Origin: an uncultured Thalassotalea sp.
Lineage (GTDB): Bacteria; Pseudomonadota; Gammaproteobacteria; Enterobacterales; Alteromonadaceae
NCBI GenBank assembly: GCA_947492575.1
Contig: CANLNK010000001.1
Span: 1,240,001 to 1,304,000 of the forward strand
Reading direction: 5' to 3'
DNA length: 64,000 nt
Below the pieces are notes generated by a model that searched no databases, was not told where the DNA came from, and saw only the letters and a program-made list of their open reading frames with translations. The position numbers were made by a program, and so were the translations under genes. Shown piece by piece: positions 57,745 to 64,000 of this stretch (positions are counted from its first letter, which is position 1; the number at the start of each line of letters is the position of its first letter).

Positions 57745-58176
57745 CTCTTATCTCCGTTGTTTTTAACTTTAAAAAGTGTCTTTGTTGTCTACGGAAGAAA
57801 TAATAGTAAAGTTTTTCATATTGCGAAAATTAGTTAATTAGATTATTACAATCGAAAAAATCGATTAAGGTTGTAGGAGGTGAATAAATAATTGGCGGAT
57901 GTTGTTTAAGTCGTGACGAAGCAAGCATTTTGCAGCGTTCATCCTAAAGTTGTTGATATTCCGCAGAGGCGCTTCAGCTCTATTAACAAAGCGGGTAAAG
58001 CAACCTTCATATAAAATTAGAAAAACTTGCGGTATAACAAAGTTCTTATTTTGCAATCGTTTAGGTGGTGTGGTTAGAATATGACCTAGCAATAAACGGA
58101 AAAATAGTTTTGCTGAGGGTGGGAAGCTTTCCTATTAACAAACTGTTATGTGTTTTATCAATTCAGGAGTCCATAA
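57745..58176. other. Spacer upstream of ahpC
   Basis: About 430 bases with no convincing gene. It contains an inverted repeat AATCGA (57850-57855) / TCGATT (57861-57866) with an AAAAA spacer, about 105 bases upstream of ahpC. A 75-codon minus-strand frame (57865-58092) has no recognisable content. Confidence 0.45.
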
Positions 58177-58584
58177 ATGGATCTTAAAGACTTTGTTTCA
58201 GAAACGCTTGTATCAATAATTAGTGGAGTTGCAAATGCGCAAGAAAAGGCTAAGGAACTCGGTGCAAATGTGAATCCATCAGGCCTTATGAGAAACGCAT
58301 CAAATGTTTCTAGTAATGCAATATGGGACAATTCAAATAACAATTATGCTCAATCTGTAAATTTTGATGTGGCAGTTACTGCTGAGGATACAGCAAAATC
58401 TGGTGCTAAAGTTAAGGTTATTGCTGGTATATTTGGTGCCAACGCAAATACTGAAAGTGGCAATAAGAGTAGCCTGGCCAGTCGAGTTCGGTTTTCTGTT
58501 CCTGTTTTACTCCCACCTCAAGATATAGAAAAACCTGAAGCAGGAAGAAGCAAAGCTGCGACTAAAAGAGTAATTGGCCCTTAA
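58177..58584 (+). CDS. Small uncharacterised protein, trypco2-like
   Basis: A 135-residue protein with good coding character and an N-terminal helix (MDLKDFVSETLVSIISGVANAQEKA), then a beta-rich half with FDVAVTAEDT, AKVKVIAGIFGA and SRVRFSVPVLLP. This strand pattern resembles the trypsin-co-occurring (trypco2) families linked to conflict systems, but I cannot confirm membership without a profile search. No signal peptide or membrane segment is seen. It lies 240 bases before a secreted S41-like protease gene on the same strand, but nothing shows they act together. Confidence 0.6.
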   Translation: MDLKDFVSETLVSIISGVANAQEKAKELGANVNPSGLMRNASNVSSNAIWDNSNNNYAQSVNFDVAVTAEDTAKSGAKVKVIAGIFGANANTESGNKSSLASRVRFSVPVLLPPQDIEKPEAGRSKAATKRVIGP

Positions 58585-58824
58585 TCATATAAACAATTGT
58601 TTGATACTGGACAAAATTACGTTGGCTTGGCTCGTTTGTGCTTAGCTTCCATATTAGCTAACTAAATTCTGCCTACTAACCTAGATTAAAGCGATGGCTC
58701 AGTTTATTAAGACTGGTTTGGACTTGTCTTCAAATTTACCTGAGAAATTAGTGTTTAAGAGCATTAAATTAGGACGCAAGACGATGCGTCAACACATCAA
58801 TCCACATAATAACAAGGAAGTTCT

Positions 58825-60378
58825 ATGAAAAGATTGACCGCGATACTCTTAGCTGCATTGTTACAGTGTCTGCAAACAGCATCATATGCTAGTAATGAGC
58901 TCGCTTTTCCGACTGAAAGTCAACGAAAGGAAATAGCTGCTCAATTGTTTTCTGGCGTAGAAAGCATTGATGCGATGACGATTGACCTTCGTAACAAAAC
59001 AAGACGCATTGATTGGGACACCTATAAGAAGTTAGCGAGTGACAAAATAGCTAAAGCCGCTGATTGGGACGCGCTGTATCACGCAATAAGTAACATACAT
59101 TTTGGTATCTTAAATCGGCATTCATATCTACTCGTTCATGACAACATTCGAAATAAGTTAACCAAACGAAATCGATGGCCCAAGGTAGAGTTTGGGTATA
59201 CATGGCCGAATGTTGAGTTCTTCTCTCTTGCTAATAGCAAGTCCATAGCTTCAATAAACAACGCTACAATAGCCGATATATACGACGAGTTTTTCAATCT
59301 GTACTGTAATGACGTTCACCATTCAGGTTGTTTAGGGATGTTTTCGAGCTATTTGGAATCGGGCTATATGTTTTCTGGTAGCCGCGAAAAGCTAGTCGTA
59401 AAGTACACAGATGGTAGCTCTGAAACATTTAACAGCAGCAATCAACCCAACACTCAACTCACTAAGCAGCAGCCAATCAATTGCTCGTTGCTATATTCGT
59501 CTCTTGATGTCGACCTAATCTATGATGGCAGCCAGTCATGTCTCTATGAATCAGCCGATACTTATGTATTGAAAATATTCTATTTTGGCAACTGGGGAAC
59601 AAACCATGAGGATATTTATTGTGAAAATACGAACGAAAAAGGTATGTGCTTTGACATTAATGAGATCAAGCGCATAACTCGCAGTTCGCCGCTAAAGTCT
59701 CTGGTAATCGACCTTCAGGATAATGGCGGTGGTACGGAGAATACGCCTTGGATTGCTGCACTAACGACTAACGGATTTAAAGATAACTTAGTGGCTTATC
59801 GAAACCTTTCACTGCTTGCTAACCCTGATATTCGAGAGAGTGCATTTAACTACAGTGAAAGCGCAGAAACTTGGTACCAGAATATTGTTAAAAACGTTGA
59901 TACTGGAAGCGAATTCTTGCCGATTCGTCCAGACTTTTGCCGAGGTTCGAAAGCGTGTGATATCAAGACTGTTGAGTCATCAGACACACCGATAAAGTAC
60001 AAAGACTTAAAGTTAGTCATAAACCGAGGCTGTGTCAGCTCTTGTGATGACTTTATCTGGCGCACTCGTCAGTTTGCTAATGCGACGACATATGGTCAGC
60101 TATCGGCGACCGATGGTGCTTATGCTCGACTCAATGGTTATCTGTTCATTAACAAAGCGGGCAAAGTAACAAATATTATTGCTGGTGAAGGTGAGGTTCC
60201 ACCGGTAGAACATGGAACGCTGTTGGTAACTTATCAGGTGCCAATTTCCAAAACGGTTAATATCGACGGTGAAGTCTTGGAGGGCGCCGCCAATATTCTT
60301 GACTACCCATTACCTGTAAACAAACAGAATTTTAAAAACCTGACGCTTGATAATTTAGCTAGAACGTTGACGTTCTAG
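58825..60378 (+). CDS. S41 (tail-specific/C-terminal processing) family-like protease, exported
   Basis: A 517-residue exported protein with a signal peptide ending near SYAS (about residue 23). The C-terminal half carries S41 hallmarks: LVIDLQDNGGGTENT (about residues 292-306, oxyanion-side strand) and NRGCVSSCDDFIWRTRQF, with a candidate nucleophile Ser in VSSCDD. No PDZ domain is obvious. Eight or more Cys residues suggest disulfides in the periplasm. The ribosome site AAGGAAG lies six bases upstream of the ATG. Substrate is unknown. Confidence 0.75.
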   Translation: MKRLTAILLAALLQCLQTASYASNELAFPTESQRKEIAAQLFSGVESIDAMTIDLRNKTRRIDWDTYKKLASDKIAKAADWDALYHAISNIHFGILNRHSYLLVHDNIRNKLTKRNRWPKVEFGYTWPNVEFFSLANSKSIASINNATIADIYDEFFNLYCNDVHHSGCLGMFSSYLESGYMFSGSREKLVVKYTDGSSETFNSSNQPNTQLTKQQPINCSLLYSSLDVDLIYDGSQSCLYESADTYVLKIFYFGNWGTNHEDIYCENTNEKGMCFDINEIKRITRSSPLKSLVIDLQDNGGGTENTPWIAALTTNGFKDNLVAYRNLSLLANPDIRESAFNYSESAETWYQNIVKNVDTGSEFLPIRPDFCRGSKACDIKTVESSDTPIKYKDLKLVINRGCVSSCDDFIWRTRQFANATTYGQLSATDGAYARLNGYLFINKAGKVTNIIAGEGEVPPVEHGTLLVTYQVPISKTVNIDGEVLEGAANILDYPLPVNKQNFKNLTLDNLARTLTF

Positions 60379-60436
60379 CTATCTTGGTGCTTCCCGCTAC
60401 CAGCAAAGGCTATTGGTGGTTGGCTAAAACCTGTTA

Positions 60437-61072
60437 TCACACATAAAACAACATCAAAAAGAAATGACATGTCGCGCCTGCTAGCACAAATAGGTGCCAA
60501 ATGGCGTGGTTAAACGGAATGCGTTTTTGTACGTAGAAGATAACGCCAAATAAATAACATGCGCCGCCAATGGCGAGTAATGCTAACCCTCCAGCCGGCA
60601 GTGACAGGTATAGTTTGTGGATCACAGTGAGTGACAGCAGGCCCATGCCGACATAGGTTATCAATGACGTTATTTTGTACTTATGGCCGCATGTCACCTT
60701 GAAAATAATCCCACCAATAGCAATCGTCCAAATAAGTGCGAGTAGGGTATAGCCCAATGTGCCAGCCAGCGTTACTAGCATTAGCGGTGTATATGTACCG
60801 GCAATAAGCAGATAGATAGAGCAATGGTCAAAGAGCTTGAACAGCTTTTTTGCCTGCTCGTGGATAAATGCGTGGTAAAGCGTGGACGAGAGAAAAGCTA
60901 GAATCAGGGTTGCACCGTAAATCGCGAAGCTGGTGACTTTAACCGCATCTTGCTGCATGGCGGCATATGTGACAAGTAAGGTTAAGCCAGCAACACTGAG
61001 TAGTGCACCTATGCCGTGGCTCACTGCATTCGCGATTTCTTCTGTGATGCTGTATTGATGTATTTCAGCCAT
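60437..61072 (-). CDS. Hemolysin III family (PAQR/YqfA-type) membrane protein
   Basis: A 211-residue protein with seven predicted membrane helices. Diagnostic segments are YSITEEIANAVSHGIGALL, STLYHAFIHEQAKKLFKLFDHCSIYLLIAGTYTP and FNHAIWHLFVLAGATCHFF, which hold the three His metal ligands of the PAQR/CREST fold. The hemolysin name is historical; E. coli YqfA has no proven lytic role. Confidence 0.9.
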   Translation of the reverse strand: MAEIHQYSITEEIANAVSHGIGALLSVAGLTLLVTYAAMQQDAVKVTSFAIYGATLILAFLSSTLYHAFIHEQAKKLFKLFDHCSIYLLIAGTYTPLMLVTLAGTLGYTLLALIWTIAIGGIIFKVTCGHKYKITSLITYVGMGLLSLTVIHKLYLSLPAGGLALLAIGGACYLFGVIFYVQKRIPFNHAIWHLFVLAGATCHFFLMLFYV

Positions 61073-61225
61073 GTCTGTCTCTGTTTACCGATAGCTAGTC
61101 TGTCTTTCGACTATTACCATTAGTTTGAATTAAAGCGCATGAATTTAAGCTTACACTTGTACGCTGAAAAAGATTCTATCAAAGTCGAATGATTAACTCT
61201 AGCAACCAAATGTTTCAATTGTTAT

Positions 61226-61254
61226 AAAAAAAAGGAGCTATAAAGCTCCTTTTT
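61226..61254 (-). terminator. Terminator after the M13 peptidase gene
   Basis: GGAGCT (61234-61239) with AGCTCC (61244-61249), flanked by eight A and five T, lies 31 bases beyond the M13 stop on the minus strand, with a T-run following. Confidence 0.85.
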
Positions 61255-61284
61255 ATCGTTTGTTAAGCATTTAGCAAATATGTA

Positions 61285-63381
61285 TTACCAGATTTTTACG
61301 CGTTGCTCTGGTGCGATATACATTGCATCGCCTTCTTTCACGTCAAACGCTTTATAGAATTCATCCATGTTTGACAGTGAACCAATCGCACGGAATTCAG
61401 CTGGCGAGTGAGAATCTGTCGCTACGCGGTTACGTAGTGCTTTCTCCACATATTTAGCACGCCAGATTTGTGCGTAACCCATAAAGAAGCGTTGGTCACC
61501 TGTTAAACCGTCAATAACTGGTGCTTCTTCACCGTTTAGTGATGCCTTATAAGCTTTGTAAGCGATAGTTAAGCCAGACAAGTCACCAATGTTCTCACCT
61601 AGTGTTAATTCGCCATTAACATGCAAATCATCAAATACTTGGTAGTCGCTGTATTGAGATACTAAGTTGCTGGCGCGCTTCTTAAACTCTGCTAAGTCAG
61701 CTTCAGTCCACCAGTTACGTAAGTTACCTTCTGCGTCGTATCGGCTGCCTTGGTCGTCAAAACCATGGCCCATTTCGTGACCGATAACCGCGCCAATACC
61801 ACCGTAGTTAACGGCATCATCTGCATCCATGTTAAAGAATGGCGGTTGTAAAATAGCAGCTGGGAACACGATTTCGTTTACCGTAGGGTTGTAGTAAGCA
61901 TTAACCGTTTGTGGTGTCATACCCCATTCCCATTTACGAATAGGGCCACCTAATTTCTCTACTTCTTTGCTGTGAGCGACTTGGCCTGAACGAACAATGT
62001 TGCCCACTAAATCGTCAGACTTTATGGCTAGCGCTGAGTAGTCTTCCCACTTGTCTGGGTAACCAATTTTTGGCGTGAATGCCGCTAACTTAATTTGTGC
62101 TTGTGCCTTAGTTTCATCTGACATCCACTGTAGATTGTCGATTGATTTGCCGTAAGCACTGCGTAAGTTTTCAACTAAGTCGCTCATGCGAGATTTTGCT
62201 TCAGGCTTAAAGTGGCGCGAAACATAAACTTTACCGATGACTTCACCTAAGTTGCTGTTTACCACACCTACGCCACGTTTCCATTGTGGACGTTGCGCTT
62301 CACGACCGTTTAACTGCTTAGAGAAGAAGTTGAAGTTTTCTTCATCGATAGCACTCGTTAAGTAGCTTGCGTAGGCGCTTAACGTATGGAATTTCAAGTA
62401 AGTTTTCCAGTCTTCCATCGATGTGCTAGCAATAACTTCACCTAGGCCTTTAACGAAGTCAGGCTGGTTAACAATTAAGTCTGCTTGGTCTGCAACCCCC
62501 TGAGCCGCAAGGTATGCTGTCCAGTCGATATTGTCACTAACTGTGTTTAACTTGCTTACGTCAAACTTGTTGTAGCGCTTTTCGCTGTCGCGTGATTGAA
62601 CACGTGTCCAGTGGTAATCTGCCAATTTGGTTTCTAGCGCCAGAATAGCTTCGCCAGCTGCTTCACCGTTTTCAAAGCCAGCAAGCTCGAACATTTTAGC
62701 GATATGGGTTTTGTAGCCATCGCGCAATTGTGTGAAGCGCTCCGCTTCATTGAAGTAGTAATCTTTGTCAGGTAAACCTAAACCACCTTGCCATACGTAT
62801 GTTGCGTAGCGGCTAGAGTCTTTAGCATCAACATTGATGTACAAATAAAGTGGCGATGTAATACCTGCTGATTGGTATTTACCAAAAAATGCCATTAATT
62901 CTGAAGGCGTTTTCAGTGCTGCAACTTCATCTAGCATTGTTTGAATTGGTGCAATGCCTTTAGCGTCACGTACTTCTTGATCCATAAATGAGCGGAATAA
63001 GTCGCCCACCTTTTGCTCGTCACTGCCTTTGGCTAGGTTTTCAGTCGCTGCTAACTCTTCGATAATGGCACGTACATTGTCGTCGGCTTCATCGCGTAAG
63101 TCGTAGAATGAACCAATGGTTGTTTTGTCTGCTGGGATATCATGACTATTTAACCAGCCGCCATTTACGTAACGGTAGAAGTTATCTTGAGGGCGAACGT
63201 TAAGGTCCATATTCGCTTTAGTAATACCAGAACTAAGTACGGCTTTAGCAACTTCAGTTTGCTTTGCACCAGTATCTTTTTCGACACTGCTAGCGTTGTC
63301 TGCTGACGGGCTACAAGCGGTTAATAGTAGTAATGATGAACATACTGCTGCACTCACAGTAGAGGTGAAATTAGTTTTCAT
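61285..63381 (-). CDS. M13-family zinc metallopeptidase, lipoprotein (PepO/neprilysin-like)
   Basis: A 698-residue exported endopeptidase with lipobox LTAC (Cys23). The zinc site is complete: GHEMGHGFDDQGSRYD (HExxH near residue 535) and the third ligand Glu in LGENIGDLSG. The substrate motif NAYYNPTVNEIVFPAA and the C-terminal MYIAPEQRVKIW are characteristic of M13. It probably degrades peptides in the periplasm or at the outer membrane. Confidence 0.95.
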   Translation of the reverse strand: MKTNFTSTVSAAVCSSLLLLTACSPSADNASSVEKDTGAKQTEVAKAVLSSGITKANMDLNVRPQDNFYRYVNGGWLNSHDIPADKTTIGSFYDLRDEADDNVRAIIEELAATENLAKGSDEQKVGDLFRSFMDQEVRDAKGIAPIQTMLDEVAALKTPSELMAFFGKYQSAGITSPLYLYINVDAKDSSRYATYVWQGGLGLPDKDYYFNEAERFTQLRDGYKTHIAKMFELAGFENGEAAGEAILALETKLADYHWTRVQSRDSEKRYNKFDVSKLNTVSDNIDWTAYLAAQGVADQADLIVNQPDFVKGLGEVIASTSMEDWKTYLKFHTLSAYASYLTSAIDEENFNFFSKQLNGREAQRPQWKRGVGVVNSNLGEVIGKVYVSRHFKPEAKSRMSDLVENLRSAYGKSIDNLQWMSDETKAQAQIKLAAFTPKIGYPDKWEDYSALAIKSDDLVGNIVRSGQVAHSKEVEKLGGPIRKWEWGMTPQTVNAYYNPTVNEIVFPAAILQPPFFNMDADDAVNYGGIGAVIGHEMGHGFDDQGSRYDAEGNLRNWWTEADLAEFKKRASNLVSQYSDYQVFDDLHVNGELTLGENIGDLSGLTIAYKAYKASLNGEEAPVIDGLTGDQRFFMGYAQIWRAKYVEKALRNRVATDSHSPAEFRAIGSLSNMDEFYKAFDVKEGDAMYIAPEQRVKIW

Positions 63382-63580
63382 TGAGGTGTCTCTTGGTTAT
63401 TTATTATTGTTTTTTGTAGTTATTAGTAAGTACTTCGCCAGAGCGAGATAGTCAAATAGTAATAATTGCCTCCCATAAAAGCTACTTAGCATTAATCCTA
63501 TTTACATTGTGAAACAATATTTTCGTTTATATAGCGGATGAGTGTTACTGACTTATATTGGGACTCTATAGTGGGCGCAA

Positions 63581-64000
63581 TCAGGCTTGTTGGTTAGCGG
63601 TTTTGACAAAAAGGTTGACCGCGCATTCACACATTTCTTCAACACTGCTCGCATCTGCGTAGATGCCATCGATTAGCAAGCGGGCGATACCATGAATGGT
63701 TCCCCAAGTAACTTGCGCTAAACGCAGTGTTTTTTCGCCTTGCGGAAGGATGCCGTTTTCTTGCCATGTCTTGGTCATTTCCACTTGGTGTTGGAATGCA
63801 GGGTAAGCGACATTGCGCAGGTCGTCGGTTGGTTTATCGTTTTTCCAAAGAGTACTACCGAACATGAGATCGTAAAGAGCAGGGTTGTTGGCGGCAAAAT
63901 CGATATAGTTAAATACGAACTGACGGTATCTGTCTTCAATCGGCAGGCTGTCATCGTTAAAAATAGCTTGCTCTCGTTCTTGCCATGTTAAGAAGCCTTG
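63581..64000 (-). CDS. TetR/AcrR-type regulator, C-terminal part (cut by window edge)
   Basis: The last 139 residues of a protein that continues beyond the window. The visible part (FLTWQEREQAIF, YRQFVFNYIDFAANNPALYDLMFG, TWGTIHGIARLLIDG) is the ligand-binding C-terminal domain seen in TetR-type regulators with a WHG-like segment. The N-terminal HTH is outside the window. It lies 200 bases upstream of the M13 gene on the same strand. Confidence 0.82.
   Translation of the reverse strand, partial: QGFLTWQEREQAIFNDDSLPIEDRYRQFVFNYIDFAANNPALYDLMFGSTLWKNDKPTDDLRNVAYPAFQHQVEMTKTWQENGILPQGEKTLRLAQVTWGTIHGIARLLIDGIYADASSVEEMCECAVNLFVKTANQQA

Noticed and set aside
57865-58092. 75-codon minus-strand open frame upstream of ahpC
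   Set aside because: No recognisable family or motif and no convincing start context; treated as non-coding.

Overview
The window reads as a moderately AT-rich chromosome segment from a marine gammaproteobacterium of the order Alteromonadales (Colwelliaceae or Pseudoalteromonadaceae type; this is inference from gene content, not a 16S call). It combines a large pectin-utilisation island (about 1-34.9 kb) with an ordinary housekeeping backbone (about 35-64 kb). The backbone contains prs, ispE, lolB, the hemA-prfA-prmC-sirB2-sirB1-kdsA group, recR, htpG, adk and ahpC/ahpF. The many secreted lipoproteins, the two very large TonB-dependent receptors and the TRAP transporter fit a copiotrophic marine polysaccharide degrader.

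Pectin island. At the cell surface and in the periplasm the window encodes a 2036-residue lipoprotein joining pectin methylesterase (CE8) and pectate lyase (PL1), a second PL1-like lyase, a rhamnogalacturonan acetylesterase (CE12), two GH28 enzymes, a DUF4861-GH105 unsaturated uronyl hydrolase and a GH43 glycosidase. Two TonB receptors import oligomers across the outer membrane, and a DctPQM-type TRAP system probably imports uronates. Cytoplasmic genes complete both converging routes to KDG: UxaC-UxaB-UxaA for saturated galacturonate, and KduI-KduD (plus an RpiB/DhuI-like isomerase) for the unsaturated product. KdgK phosphorylates KDG. No KDPG aldolase (eda) is present in the window.

Regulation. 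A LacI-family regulator lies inside the island. Six intergenic copies of a 14-bp palindrome, consensus TGCYACCGGTRGCA, occur in front of every catabolic transcription unit: two between uxaB and kduD, one before the first GH28, two before the second GH28-TonB unit, and one between the big TonB-lyase operon and the divergent lyase-CE12 operon. This forms a self-contained candidate regulon. At the kduD, uxaB and second GH28 promoters the palindrome overlaps or lies between recognisable -35 and -10 elements.

Backbone. From 35 to 45 kb come prs, ispE and lolB (minus strand), then hemA, prfA, prmC, sirB2, sirB1, a DUF819 membrane protein and kdsA (plus strand). From 45 to 52 kb the recR-htpG-adk order known from enterobacteria is kept but interrupted by a GAF protein, a solute-binding protein, a PepSY protein, an SGNH hydrolase and a VOC protein. 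Downstream of adk is a decayed IS630-type transposase remnant. The stretch from 52 to 60 kb is more accessory: a BNR-propeller lipoprotein, a truncated GNAT, a CBS protein, ahpF and ahpC, a small beta-rich protein of unknown function and an S41-like protease. The window ends with a hemolysin III family membrane protein, an M13 metallopeptidase and the C-terminal part of a TetR-type regulator. No tRNA, rRNA or CRISPR array was seen.
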